Assembly: GCF_000620785.1 (NCBI RefSeq) | Contig: NZ_JIAI01000001.1 | Coordinates: 1,550,001-1,614,000, forward strand | DNA length: 64,000 nt | Source: Actinospineispora acaciae DSM 45401 | GTDB taxonomy: Bacteria > Actinomycetota > Actinomycetes > Mycobacteriales > Pseudonocardiaceae | Reading direction: 5' to 3' | Made by a program: the position numbers and the translations under genes | The notes under the pieces: model-generated | Told to the model about the DNA's origin: nothing | What the model saw: only the letters and a program-made list of their open reading frames with translations | Databases searched by the model: none | Part shown: piece by piece, positions 7,101 to 15,663 of the stretch | How positions within the stretch are numbered: position 1 is the first letter of the stretch | How the letters are laid out: every line of letters starts with the position of its first letter

Positions 7101-9530
7101 TCAGCCCTGGGGGTGCAGGACGCTCACCGTCTGGCCGTCCAGGTTGGTGACGTAGCCGCCCCGGCCGTTGGGCAGCACCGCCACGCTGGTCGGGCCGTTC
7201 CCGGTGTGGATCGTGGCGGTGACCCGGAAGCCGTCGGCGTCGATCACGGACACCGTGCCGTCGGTGTTGTTCACGGTGTAGGCGAACCGGCCGTCGGGCG
7301 CCCAGGTGATGGCCTGCGGGTTGCGGCCGACGGGCACGGTGGCGATGACCTGGTTGGTGTTGGTGTCGATGAACGTGGCGGAGTTCGCGTCGTAGTTGAC
7401 GTTCGCCAGCAGCGGGCGGGTGGGGTGGACCGCGACGCTGTGCGGGCTGGTCGGCACCCGGATCCGCGCGATGACGTTGTCGGTGGCCAGGTCCAGCACG
7501 CAGATCAGGTTGGACTCGTGGTTGGCCATGTAGGCGCGGGTGCCGTCGTGGCTCATGTCGATCCAGTGCGGGTTGGCCGCGACCTTGATGTCCTTGATGA
7601 CGGCGTTGGTGGCGGTGTCGATGACCGAGATCGACCCCGAGTCGTGGTTGGGCACGTACAGCCGCTTGCCGTCCCGGGTGACGGCGGACGCGAACGGGCG
7701 GGTCCGCACCGGCACGGTGGCGACCATCTGGTTCGTTGTGGTGTCCAGCACGCCGATCATCGCGATGGTGCGCTGCTCGTTGAAGATGCTGATGTACAGC
7801 CGACGGCCGTCCGGGGAGAACGAGAGGAACTGCGGCGGGCCGGCCTCCACCGGGATCGTGGTGCTGACCTGGTTGGTCGCGGTGTCCACAACGGTGATGG
7901 CCTTGGCGTCGGCGTTGGCCACGTAGGCCCGTTGGCCGTCCGGGGTGGCCGCGACGAACGCCGGCGTCGCACCGGCCGCGATCGGCGCACCCAGGGTGGG
8001 TATCGGCACGCTGGGGGCGATCGCCGGCGCGGCGGCCGGGATCAGCGGGGCCGCCGGGAGCTCGGGCTCGGGCGGCGGCGCGGCCTCGGGCGGTGGTACG
8101 GCGGCCGCCGCGGCCGGGGGCGACGCGTTCTGGGTGACGAACGCGACCCCGGCCAGGCCGCCGGCCAGCAGCGCGAGCGTGATGCCGACGGCGACGAGCA
8201 CGCGCCGGCCGCGCCTGCGGGTGCGGTGCCGGGGCGCGGCCGGCGCGTGCTCGGCTCGGCGCCGCGGTAGGCCCGGATCGGGCCGGCGCGACGACGGGGG
8301 CGGCGGGGGCGGCGGCCGGCGGGCACCCGGGTCGTCGGTGGACAGGTCGGGCTCGACGACCAGCGCCCCGAGCCGCAGGAACGAGCTCCACACCTCGTCG
8401 CGGATGGCGGTGGGGTCGATCCGCCCGCCGACGGCCAGCGTCGGGTCGTGCGGGATCTCCACCACCGCCCGGCAGCGAGCGGCGAAGTAGGTGATCAGCC
8501 GGTCACGGTGGATCTGCTCGCTGGTCTGGTCGCGGCACAGCACCACCACGGCGTCGGCGGCCTTCTCGGCGTGGCCGTTCGCCCGCAGCCAGTCCAGCGT
8601 CTTGGCCGCGCGGCTGGCGCCGTCCACCGTCGGGGTGCCCACCACGACCAGCGCCCCGGTGCGGGAGATGGCGGTGTTCATCGTGGACTGCGCCAGGCCG
8701 CTGCCGCAGTCGGTGATCACGATGTCGTAGTAGCGGGTCAGCAGCGCGCAGATCCGCTCGTACTCGGCGCCGTCGAACGACTCCCCCGTCGCCGGGTCCT
8801 GGTCGCCCGCGATCACGTGCAGCCCGCCGGCCTCGCCGGTGTAGCGGGTCACGGCGGTCGGGGAGTCGATGCGGTCGATGTCGTTGATCAGCTTGCGCAT
8901 CGACCTGCCGGTGCCGCCGGTGAGCCGGTCGGCGAGGGTGCCGGCGTGCGGGTCGGCGTCCAGCACCACCACCCGTTCACTGCGGTGCTCGGCCAGCACC
9001 AGGCCCAGGCACGCGGCGACCGTCGTCTTGCCCACTCCCCCCTTCAGGGAGCAGACCATCACCTCCAGCGGACCCGACAGCTCACCGCGAATCCGCCGCA
9101 CCAGCCCGGCCCGCGCCACCTCCGCGCGGCCCACCCCCGGGTTGATCAGGCCCCCGGACGCCGAGAACAGCGCACCGCGCCAGCCCGAGTCCGGCCGGCC
9201 CACCCGACCCTGGTCGCGGGGCGGCGCCGGCGCGTGTCCGTTCGCCGAGCGAGCCGCCTGCTCCTCGGCCTCGTCCTGGCCCTGGTCCGGCTGCCGGACA
9301 CCGATGACGTCGGTCTGCTCGGCGGCCCCGCCCTGGCGGCGCGCGCCACCGGGACCGGGCTCCCGCGTTCCCAGCTCTCGCGTTCCCGGCTCTTGCGTTC
9401 CCGCAGCCCGGCGCAGGCGCAGCCCCGCCCGCAGGTGGGAGGCCGAGCAGTACCTCCCCGCATCGTCACTCGCCACCGGCGCGACATACGCCTCGCACCC
9501 CGGCAGTGCGCACCTTTGCCTCGACCGCAT
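7101..9530 (-). CDS. ParA/MinD-like ATPase fused via one TM helix to a YVTN beta-propeller
   Basis: 809 residues in four parts. The N-terminus has a small Cys/His cluster (Cys7, Cys12, Cys28, His32) of zinc-finger type, then a low-complexity linker. A ParA/MinD-type ATPase follows (about 153-400) with the deviant Walker A KGGVGKTT at 163-170 and the switch VVLDADPHAG. After a Pro/Arg-rich linker there is one helix (about 443-467), then a Pro/Ala linker and seven YVTN/NHL-type blades (about 520-809, repeats of PDGxxxYVxN...VIDTxTNxV). The ATPase is predicted inside and the propeller outside the cell. Its function is unknown. Confidence 0.85.
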   Translation of the reverse strand: MRSRQRCALPGCEAYVAPVASDDAGRYCSASHLRAGLRLRRAAGTQEPGTRELGTREPGPGGARRQGGAAEQTDVIGVRQPDQGQDEAEEQAARSANGHAPAPPRDQGRVGRPDSGWRGALFSASGGLINPGVGRAEVARAGLVRRIRGELSGPLEVMVCSLKGGVGKTTVAACLGLVLAEHRSERVVVLDADPHAGTLADRLTGGTGRSMRKLINDIDRIDSPTAVTRYTGEAGGLHVIAGDQDPATGESFDGAEYERICALLTRYYDIVITDCGSGLAQSTMNTAISRTGALVVVGTPTVDGASRAAKTLDWLRANGHAEKAADAVVVLCRDQTSEQIHRDRLITYFAARCRAVVEIPHDPTLAVGGRIDPTAIRDEVWSSFLRLGALVVEPDLSTDDPGARRPPPPPPPSSRRPDPGLPRRRAEHAPAAPRHRTRRRGRRVLVAVGITLALLAGGLAGVAFVTQNASPPAAAAAVPPPEAAPPPEPELPAAPLIPAAAPAIAPSVPIPTLGAPIAAGATPAFVAATPDGQRAYVANADAKAITVVDTATNQVSTTIPVEAGPPQFLSFSPDGRRLYISIFNEQRTIAMIGVLDTTTNQMVATVPVRTRPFASAVTRDGKRLYVPNHDSGSISVIDTATNAVIKDIKVAANPHWIDMSHDGTRAYMANHESNLICVLDLATDNVIARIRVPTSPHSVAVHPTRPLLANVNYDANSATFIDTNTNQVIATVPVGRNPQAITWAPDGRFAYTVNNTDGTVSVIDADGFRVTATIHTGNGPTSVAVLPNGRGGYVTNLDGQTVSVLHPQG

Positions 9531-9712
9531 GCCCCGACCTCCTCTACCGACGGCCGCGCCTCAGCAGAGAATCCGGCGGATGGAACACCACCCGCCAATA
9601 CTGCGAAGCTACCCACGAGCACGCAGCGCGTCCAGAGATACCGGCCAGCGAGCTGGATAACGGTCGGCAACCACGGGGTACGGTAAAGATCAATCAACAC
9701 CTCCGGGCCGCA

Positions 9713-10108
9713 CTAGCAAGGCTCTCGCAACGGGGTGAAGTTCATCGCCACGATCATCCAACGCTTGGTCAGGCGATCCCGCAACACGACAAGGGTTCCC
9801 TGGAACAGGCCGGACGGCTCGCGGCTGAGGTAGGTCCCGACCTGTTCGACCAGCACGACGACGACCACGGCATCCGCATGCGCGCGAACCCTGATATTGC
9901 TCCAGGAGAACAACGAGTACACCGGTTCGTCACCGGTATGTCGCCGGAGCCAGCCCTCCTTTCCCGTCACCGACCCGAACGGGCCGACCACGATGAGTCC
10001 GTCGTCCAGCAATGCGTCGAGCGCTTCTCGATCTCCGTCCCGCTCCGCGTCGGCCCACCGCGCAACCAGCTCATAAACCACGAGCCCTTCAAGGCCGTGA
10101 TCAAGCAT
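9713..10108 (-). CDS. NTF2-like (SnoaL/DUF4440-type) protein
   Basis: 131-residue protein with the NTF2-like cone fold pattern: an N-terminal helix with ELVARWADAERDGD, then LDALLDDGLIVVGPFG and a C-terminal strand KRWMIVAMNFTPL. Such proteins may be small enzymes or ligand-binding proteins; no catalytic residues can be assigned. The ATG at 10108 is chosen because GGAGG lies 5 nt upstream. The open frame continues to 10267 but lacks a better start. It is divergent from the GntR gene. Confidence 0.72.
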   Translation of the reverse strand: MLDHGLEGLVVYELVARWADAERDGDREALDALLDDGLIVVGPFGSVTGKEGWLRRHTGDEPVYSLFSWSNIRVRAHADAVVVVVLVEQVGTYLSREPSGLFQGTLVVLRDRLTKRWMIVAMNFTPLREPC

Positions 10109-10299
10109 TTCCGCCTCCGTTGCCAAGTGGCCCCCGGAAATACCCCCGACGCCGCAGCGCGCCCGTGGTGACGCTACTGCTTGACCGACGTCACCGGGGG
10201 CGGTTTGACGGTTTCCGCCGCCGGTGTACCTCGAGTTGCGCCGTGCGGCGGCCGACCTCATGATCACCGCGCAAGCCCGCGCGTTCCTCCGGAGGCAGG

Positions 10300-10983
10300 A
10301 TGCCGCAGCCCGACACGCCGCCCGACGAGCTCGGGCGGCGCGTTCCCCGGCCGAGGGACGCCTACGGGGCCATCCGCCAAATGATCATCGAACGCGTGCT
10401 GCGCCCCGGGGAGCACCTGGTGGAGTACGACCTGGCGAAGCGGCTGGGCGTGTCCCGGCATCGGGTCCGGGAGGCGTTGCGGCGGCTCGGCACCGACAGG
10501 TGGGTGGACCTGTGGCCGGCGCACGGGGCGTTCGTGCACGCGCCCGACCGCGACGAGGTCGGCCAGGTCCTGGCGGTGCGGACCCTGCTCGAGGCCGAGT
10601 GCGCGCGGCTGGCCGCCGGTCGCGCCGGTGGCTCGCACCTCGGGCGGCTGGTCGAGCTCTGCCGGCTGGGAGACGCGGCGCGAGCCCGGGGCGGCCGCAA
10701 CGAGATGGTCGCCGTGAACGGCGAGTTCCACGCCGCCGTCGCCGCCGCCTCCGGCAACACCGCGCTCGCCAGGCTCGCCGGCCAGCTCGACAGGCGCGCC
10801 CAGTGGTACTACGCCATGACGACGGACGACCTGGCCGGGCGGCCCTGGGCCGAGCACCACGAGCTCGTCGACGCCATTCGCGCCGGGCGTGCCCGGCTCG
10901 CCGCCGAGATCATGCGCGGGCACACCGAGCGCGTCCGGGTCATCTGCCTGGACCACATGTCCGGCGCGTGCCCCGTCCCGTGA
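10300..10983 (+). CDS. GntR-family regulator, FadR/FCD subfamily
   Basis: 227-residue regulator with an N-terminal winged helix (about 22-85: AYGAIRQMIIERVLRPGEHL, DLAKRLGVSRHRVREALRRL) and an all-helical FCD effector domain (about 95-215: RTLLEAECARLAA, NGEFHAAVAAASGN, HHELVDAI). FCD members usually sense small organic acids and repress adjacent genes. GGAGG lies just before the ATG. It is divergent from the NTF2-like gene (191-bp gap) and convergent with the methyltransferase. Confidence 0.9.
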   Translation: MPQPDTPPDELGRRVPRPRDAYGAIRQMIIERVLRPGEHLVEYDLAKRLGVSRHRVREALRRLGTDRWVDLWPAHGAFVHAPDRDEVGQVLAVRTLLEAECARLAAGRAGGSHLGRLVELCRLGDAARARGGRNEMVAVNGEFHAAVAAASGNTALARLAGQLDRRAQWYYAMTTDDLAGRPWAEHHELVDAIRAGRARLAAEIMRGHTERVRVICLDHMSGACPVP

Positions 10984-10990
10984 GCCGGCG

Positions 10991-11623
10991 TCATGCCGGC
11001 CGGCTGGCCATCAGGTAGCAGCGGGTTGTCGGCAGCTCGCCGGGATAGGGCCGGCGGGTGACCGTCGCGTCCACGTCGAGTCCGGCCTGTTCCAGAACCG
11101 AGGCGACCAGCTCGGGCGGCCGGTGGTACCCGTCCAGGTCGACGGGCTGGTCGAACCAGCGATCCGCGTGCACCACCTGGTCGCCGCCGTGGAACGCGAC
11201 CAACGCCCGGCCGGACGGCGCCAGGACCCGGGCGAACTCCGCGGCGGCCTTGCGCAGCTCGGCGTCGTCGAGGTGAATGATCGAGTAGAACGCCGTGATG
11301 CCGGCCAGGGTGCCGTCGGGCATCGGAAGCTCGGTCATTGTGGCCTGCTCGAACCTGATCGCGGGGTGGGCGCGCGCGGCCACCGCCACCATGGCACCGG
11401 AAAGATCGACGCCCATGACCGGGCGGGTGCCGTGCTCATGCAGGTAGGCGGCCACCTGGCCGGGACCGCAACCCACGTCGCACACGCCCGCGCCCGGCGG
11501 TAGCTGCTCCAGGAAGCAGTCCAGGAGCGCCCGGTCGAGCGGCTTGCCGTCCAGCTCGTCGGCGACCGCCTCCGTGTACTGCTCGGCGATCGCGTCATAG
11601 CTCGCGGCGATCCGATCGGTCAC
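10991..11623 (-). CDS. Class I SAM-dependent methyltransferase
   Basis: 210-residue methyltransferase. Motif I is VCDVGCGPGQVAAYL, motif II VMGVDLS, and post-I/IV motifs are AYSIIH-like (ITAFYSIIHL) and VLAPSGRALVAFH. The family methylates small molecules; the substrate is unknown. The GTG at 11623 is chosen because GGAGG lies 8 nt upstream and it starts the typical VTDRIAASYDAIAEQY. The frame is open to 11761, but that part runs under the divergent ABM gene. Confidence 0.85.
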   Translation of the reverse strand: MTDRIAASYDAIAEQYTEAVADELDGKPLDRALLDCFLEQLPPGAGVCDVGCGPGQVAAYLHEHGTRPVMGVDLSGAMVAVAARAHPAIRFEQATMTELPMPDGTLAGITAFYSIIHLDDAELRKAAAEFARVLAPSGRALVAFHGGDQVVHADRWFDQPVDLDGYHRPPELVASVLEQAGLDVDATVTRRPYPGELPTTRCYLMASRPA

Positions 11624-11689
11624 AGGCACACCCTCCCCATCCCCCGGTGACAGCCGCGGCCGCCTGGGCATGCCGCGTACGGTTGCTTC

Positions 11690-12004
11690 GTGATCGCCCG
11701 CATCTGGCGCACCGGCCTCGATGAGTCCCGCGCCGACGAGTACGAGCGCTTCGCCCACCAACGTTCGCTGCCCATGTTCCGCCGCCAGCCCGGGTTCAGC
11801 GGGGTCCTGTTCACCCGGTCCGAAGGCACCCGCGTGGTGATCACGTTATGGCTCGACCGGGAGGCGGTCAACGCGCTGGACACGTCCATCGACTACCAGG
11901 ACACCGTCGCCGCGATCTCGGCCACCGGGTTCCTGCGAGCACCCCAGTCGGTAGAGATCCTCGACCTGCACGAGTCCTGGCTACCGGGAGTCGAGTCGCC
12001 GTAA
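11690..12004 (+). CDS. Antibiotic biosynthesis monooxygenase (ABM)-like small protein
   Basis: 104-residue ferredoxin-like alpha/beta-barrel protein. It shows the ABM pattern IARIWRTGLDESRADEYERF, FRRQPGFSGVLFTR and VVITLWLDREAVNAL. Some members are cofactor-free oxygenases; many are of unknown role. It starts at GTG 11690, divergent from the methyltransferase by 66 bp, with which it may share control. Confidence 0.7.
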   Translation: MIARIWRTGLDESRADEYERFAHQRSLPMFRRQPGFSGVLFTRSEGTRVVITLWLDREAVNALDTSIDYQDTVAAISATGFLRAPQSVEILDLHESWLPGVESP

Positions 12005-12133
12005 CCTCAGCGGGGGTGCCTCGACCGGCTCGTCGGCGCCTTCGAGCGGCCAGAGGGCTCGGTCCTCGCCGACCGAGACGGCCCTGATGATCCTGGCCCG
12101 CAGCGCGCGTCCGAGCCGTACCAGCCTCTTCAC
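11981..12133 (-). CDS. Possible 50-residue Arg-rich protein downstream of the molybdoenzyme gene
   Basis: A GTG at 12133, 6 nt after the stop of the sulfite-oxidase-like gene, opens a 50-codon frame (VKRLVRLGRALRARIIRAVS...) with a basic amphipathic N-terminus and an acidic middle. It ends at 11981, overlapping the ABM gene on the other strand by 24 bp. There is no good ribosome-binding site, so expression would rely on coupling. It may be a real small protein or chance open frame. Confidence 0.25.
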   Translation of the reverse strand: MKRLVRLGRALRARIIRAVSVGEDRALWPLEGADEPVEAPPLRLRRLDSR

Positions 12134-12139
12134 GACGGG

Positions 12140-13711
12140 CTAGGCGACGGTGAAGCGGATGCCGGGCCAGCCGGCGGCGCCGTCGGGGATGGGCGGGGCG
12201 GGTTGCGGGGTCTGCGTGGCGCCGGTGGCGTCGGTGGCCCGGCACTGGACGAAGTGGCTGCCCGGCGCGAGCGGGACGTCCAGCCGCCACATGCGCCAGG
12301 TCGCGCGGTTGACCTGGGCGGAGAGCTGGGCTGGCCGCCAGGCGCCGGCCTCGTCGAGGCGGACCTCGACCTTGTCGATGCCCCGGGTCTGAGCCCAGGC
12401 GATGCCGGCGAGGGTGACCTGGCCGTTGGGGCCGGGGGTGACGGTGGCCAGCGGCCGCGGCCGGTCGATGCGGGACTGGGTCTTGATCGGCGCCCGCTGC
12501 GCCCAGCCCCGGCGCGTCCAGTAGGCCTGGGTGGCGTCGAACGTGGTCAGCTCGAGGTCGGTGAGCCACTTGGTGGCCGAGACGAACCCGTACAGCCCCG
12601 GCACCACCATCCGGACCGGGTAGCCGTGCTCGGGCGGCAGCGGCTGGCCGTTCATGGCGACGGCCAGCAACGCGTCGCTGTCCGGGCGCATGACCACGTC
12701 GGTGGGGGTGCCCGCGGTCCAGCCGTCGACGCTGGTGGAGTGGATCTGGTCCGCCCCCGGCCGGGGGCCGGCCCGCAGCAGCAGCTCGCGCAGGGACACC
12801 CCGGTGAAGTTCGCGGTGGAGATGAGCCCGCCGTTGACCTCGTTGGACACGCAGGTCAGCGTGATCGTCCTCTCCAGCAGCGGGCCGGCGAGCAGGTCGT
12901 CGTAGCCCAGCCGCAGCGGGGTGTCGACCATGCCGTGCACCCGCAGCGACCAGTCCTCGGCGGATATCCGGGGGACCTGGATCGCGGTGTCGATGCGGTA
13001 GAAGTCGCGGTTGTCGGTGACGAACGTGGGCGTGCCGACCTGGGCGAAGTCCGCGCCGGGCGGCACCGGCGGCGCGGGCCGCGCGGCCGTGATCGTCCCC
13101 GGGCGGGTGGTACGAGTGGCGGCCACCGTGAGGCCGCCGAGCCCGGTGGCCAGCGCGCCGGCACCGACCGCGGCGATGCCCAGCAGCGCGCCCCGCCGGG
13201 CCGGGAGCCGGGGCTCGCCGTCCGCCGAGTGCCCGGTGGCCAGGATGCGCAGCGCGTCGAACGCGGCCAGGCCGACGACCAGGGCGGCCAGCGGGGCCAC
13301 CAGGTGCGCCGGCCCGAACACCGGCGACGACACCACCGCAGCCAGCCCGGCCGCGCCGAGCGCCACGATCAGCAACCGCCCGGGCAGCGGGCGGCGGCGG
13401 GACGCGACCCCCGCCGCCGCGGCGAGCAGCAGGACGACCCCGCCGATGCCGGCCAGCAGCGCCACCTTGTCCGCGACGCCCTTGACCAGCCCCAACGCCG
13501 GGAACTCCAGTCCCTTGCCGATCTCGGTCAGCCACTCCGGGGACAGCCGCACCACCGCGTCGGCCACCGCCAGCACCGGCGCGGAGGCGGGCGCAACCAG
13601 CCCGGCGGCCAGCTGGCCCACCCCCAGCGCGGCCATGACGGACACGATCCCGATCGATGCCGCGACCGGCCGGGTCAACACGATTCGACTACCAGGCGAT
13701 GTGATGCTCAC
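12140..13711 (-). CDS. Membrane-anchored molybdopterin oxidoreductase (sulfite oxidase family)
   Basis: 523 residues. The N-terminal ~200 residues contain several hydrophobic helices; the rest is an extracytoplasmic oxidoreductase molybdopterin domain (about 205-390) with the Mo-ligand cysteine at 287 (TLTCVSNEVNGG), followed by a Mo-co dimerisation (Ig-like) domain (about 410-520: IAWAQTRGIDKVEVRLD). Family members oxidise sulfite or reduce oxidised sulfur groups. The GTG start at 13711 overlaps the DUF4383 stop (GTGA). A SigK-type motif sits so close upstream (13747-13719) that a leaderless transcript is possible. Confidence 0.88.
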   Translation of the reverse strand: MSITSPGSRIVLTRPVAASIGIVSVMAALGVGQLAAGLVAPASAPVLAVADAVVRLSPEWLTEIGKGLEFPALGLVKGVADKVALLAGIGGVVLLLAAAAGVASRRRPLPGRLLIVALGAAGLAAVVSSPVFGPAHLVAPLAALVVGLAAFDALRILATGHSADGEPRLPARRGALLGIAAVGAGALATGLGGLTVAATRTTRPGTITAARPAPPVPPGADFAQVGTPTFVTDNRDFYRIDTAIQVPRISAEDWSLRVHGMVDTPLRLGYDDLLAGPLLERTITLTCVSNEVNGGLISTANFTGVSLRELLLRAGPRPGADQIHSTSVDGWTAGTPTDVVMRPDSDALLAVAMNGQPLPPEHGYPVRMVVPGLYGFVSATKWLTDLELTTFDATQAYWTRRGWAQRAPIKTQSRIDRPRPLATVTPGPNGQVTLAGIAWAQTRGIDKVEVRLDEAGAWRPAQLSAQVNRATWRMWRLDVPLAPGSHFVQCRATDATGATQTPQPAPPIPDGAAGWPGIRFTVA

Positions 13712-14175
13712 GTAGATGGTTCGCGGCGTCCCACGGACCTGGATTGGTCACCGCGCCCGGTGACCACGCCGAGGGCGATCATCACCAGGCCGAGCGCGAG
13801 GTGCAGCCAGTTGTCGGCGGTGTTGACCGGCACGAAGTTGGCCGGCCCGGACTGCTCGACGACCAGCCCGTACAGCCACAGCACCAGGTAGACCGCGCCG
13901 CCGCCGAGGAGGAACCCCCGGGCCGTTCCGGGGGTCCGCGCCAGGGCGAGGCCGGCGACGCCGAAGAGCAGGTGCACGACGTTGTGCAGCACCGACACCG
14001 CGAACAGCCCGAGCAGCATGGCGTGCGACTGGTGGCCCAACACGGACATCTCGTGGTAGCCGGTGGTGATCCCCGGGACGAACCCGAGCACGCCCACCAG
14101 CGCGAACACCGCCCCGACGGCGCCGGAGGCGAGCTGCACGGGGGCCTTGCCGGCCCGGACGCTGGATTGGCTCAT
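13708..14175 (-). CDS. DUF4383 membrane protein
   Basis: 155 residues with four predicted membrane helices (about 18-36, 50-75, 85-108, 122-140) and DUF4383 landmarks: FVPGITTGY, HNVVHLLFGVAGLA and DNWLHLALGLVMIALG. Its biochemical role is unknown. It overlaps the molybdoenzyme gene by 4 bp and is preceded by a SigK-type promoter at 14241-14214, so it is probably a regulon member. Confidence 0.88.
   Translation of the reverse strand: MSQSSVRAGKAPVQLASGAVGAVFALVGVLGFVPGITTGYHEMSVLGHQSHAMLLGLFAVSVLHNVVHLLFGVAGLALARTPGTARGFLLGGGAVYLVLWLYGLVVEQSGPANFVPVNTADNWLHLALGLVMIALGVVTGRGDQSRSVGRREPST
13719..13747 (-). promoter_or_regulatory. SigK-type promoter for the molybdoenzyme gene (internal)
   Basis: On the minus strand CCAATCC (13747-13741) and CGAAC (13723-13719) are 17 bp apart, inside the end of the DUF4383 gene. 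The GTG start of the next gene is at 13711, 7 nt past the -10 element, so transcription would start at or next to the start codon. The spacer is 1 bp longer than in the other three copies. Confidence 0.6.
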
Positions 14176-14213
14176 GATCGTTCACTCTCTGCTTGGTGAC
14201 AGGTCATGAGCTG

Positions 14214-14241
14214 GTTCGGCGCCGGGCGGTGCCCGGATTGG
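14214..14241 (-). promoter_or_regulatory. SigK-type promoter of DUF4383-molybdoenzyme unit
   Basis: CCAATCC (14241-14235), 16-bp spacer, CGAAC (14218-14214) on the minus strand, 38 nt before the ATG at 14175. It matches the copies before the sigma factor and fasciclin genes in both boxes and spacing. Confidence 0.75.
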
Positions 14242-14259
14242 TGCCCGGTGATCGCCGGG

Positions 14260-15033
14260 TCAGGACGGCAGGTCGAACAGGACCACGGGGGTGGTGGTGG
14301 GTTGCGGCGAGCCGCCGGCGGGCTCGATGGTCAACCCGACCTTGGCGGCGCCGGCGAGGCCGTTGAACACCAGCGGGGCCGTCGCCTCCGACGTGTTCGA
14401 CGGGACCAGGCCCACCGGGCGCGGCTGGCCGCCCCCGATCAGCCAGGCCTGGTAGGTGCGTCCCTCGGGTGGCGTCGGCAGCAGCGAGGTCAACAGGACC
14501 GCCTGGTCGAGGGAGTGGGAGGCCAGCACGAACGCGGTGCCGCCGTTGACCCCCGTACCGGTGCCGGCGCGGGCGTCCGGTGCGGTGGCCAGCTGCGCCA
14601 CCTGCTGGTACTGGCTCTGCAGCCGGGAGACCTCGGCCTGCGCGGCGGCGCGTTCGCGCTCGGCGCGCGCGGCGGCCACCCCGAGCGCCGAGGCCGCCGC
14701 CACCGCCACGATCGCGGCCGCCGCGGTGAGCCGGCTCGCCCAGCTCGCCCAGCGGCGCGGGTGGCCGTCGCCCGGCGGCGCGGGTGCCCCGGAGGCGGCC
14801 GGCGGGTCCTGGCGGGTGGCGGCCACCTGGGCCATCACCCGCCGGCGCACCCGCTCCGGGGGCGGCTCGGAGACCGCGCCGGCCAGCCTGGCCGCCGCCG
14901 CGCGCAGCTCGTCCACCTCGCGGGCACAGTCCGGGCATTCGGCCAGGTGCGCCTCGAACGCGCGCCGCTCCAGCTCGTCGAGCGCGTGCACCGCGTAGGC
15001 GCCGGTCAGGGTGTGCACGTCGGGGTTGGTCAT
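14260..15033 (-). CDS. rskA: RskA-type anti-sigma factor
   Basis: 257-residue single-pass protein that holds SigK inactive. The N-terminal cytoplasmic domain has the zinc-associated anti-sigma signature HxxxCxxC (HLAECPDC), then one helix (about 96-116, AAAAIVAVAAASALGVAAA). The extracytoplasmic RskA domain has QAVLLTSLLPTPPEGRTYQAWLIGGG. Control in this family is by regulated proteolysis. The ATG at 15033 overlaps the sigma-factor stop (ATGA). Confidence 0.92.
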   Translation of the reverse strand: MTNPDVHTLTGAYAVHALDELERRAFEAHLAECPDCAREVDELRAAAARLAGAVSEPPPERVRRRVMAQVAATRQDPPAASGAPAPPGDGHPRRWASWASRLTAAAAIVAVAAASALGVAAARAERERAAAQAEVSRLQSQYQQVAQLATAPDARAGTGTGVNGGTAFVLASHSLDQAVLLTSLLPTPPEGRTYQAWLIGGGQPRPVGLVPSNTSEATAPLVFNGLAGAAKVGLTIEPAGGSPQPTTTPVVLFDLPS

Positions 15034-15629
15034 CACGCCACCCCCAGACAGTCGCGCAGCCGGATCAGCCCGTCCCGCAACCGAGTCTTGACCGTGCCCA
15101 GCGGCGCCCGCAACACGGCGGCCACCTCCACGTAGGTCCGGCCGCCGTAGTAGGCCAGCACCACCGACTCGCGCTGCAGCTCGGTCAACGACCCCAGGCA
15201 GCGGCGGACCTGCTCGCGCTCCAGGCGGGCGCCGACCTCCTCGACCACCTCGTCGAAGTCCCGGCGCACCGACTCGGCGGCCACCCGGGCGTCCCTGTCG
15301 ATGCTGGCCTGGGCGCGGCGGACCCGGTCCACCGCCCGCCGGTGGGCCAGGGTCAAGGCCCAGCTCAACGCGCCGCCCCTGGACGGGTCGTAGCGCGGCG
15401 CGGTCCGCCACAGCTCCACCAGCACCTCCTGGGTGACCTCCTCGCTCTGCGCCGGGTCGCGCACCACCCGGCGCACCACACCGAACACCGGGCCGGCGAC
15501 CAGCGGGTAGAGCCGTTCGAACGCCGACTCGTCGCCCGCGCCCACCCGGGTCAGCAGCTCCTCGGGCGACTCCTGGTCCGGCCCGCCGCGCTCCCCGCCC
15601 GGCCGTGGTGGCCACCTCGACTCTGGCAT
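15033..15629 (-). CDS. sigK: ECF sigma factor, SigK-like
   Basis: 198-residue ECF sigma factor. Region 2 (about 35-105: AFERLYPLVAGPVFGVVRRVV, SEEVTQEVLVELWRTAPRYD) and region 4 (about 145-198: LTELQRESVVLAYYGGRTYVEVAAVL, LGTVKTRLRDGL) are complete. Cys144 and Cys194 are 50 residues apart, the same spacing as the redox-sensing Cys133/Cys183 pair described for M. tuberculosis SigK. The ATG at 15629 is preferred over 15665 because GGGAGAGG lies 6 nt before it. It is preceded by its own SigK-type promoter (15691-15664), implying autoregulation. Confidence 0.93.
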   Translation of the reverse strand: MPESRWPPRPGGERGGPDQESPEELLTRVGAGDESAFERLYPLVAGPVFGVVRRVVRDPAQSEEVTQEVLVELWRTAPRYDPSRGGALSWALTLAHRRAVDRVRRAQASIDRDARVAAESVRRDFDEVVEEVGARLEREQVRRCLGSLTELQRESVVLAYYGGRTYVEVAAVLRAPLGTVKTRLRDGLIRLRDCLGVA

Positions 15630-15663
15630 CGCGCGCCTCTCCCGCCGTCGGTAGTTACCCGGC

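Noticed and set aside
5334..8270. 978-codon plus-strand open frame
   Set aside because: It is out of frame with the reductase and antisense to the ATPase-propeller gene; composition is that of a shadow.
5161..8391. 1076-codon minus-strand open frame
   Set aside because: It covers the reductase gene on the wrong strand and the ATPase gene out of frame; there are no domains, only repetitive His/Arg/Gln/Pro composition.
14164..14170. Extra GGATTGG (CCAATCC on the minus strand) inside the DUF4383 gene
   Set aside because: No CGAAC/CGAAT lies 16-17 bp downstream, so it is not counted as a SigK promoter.
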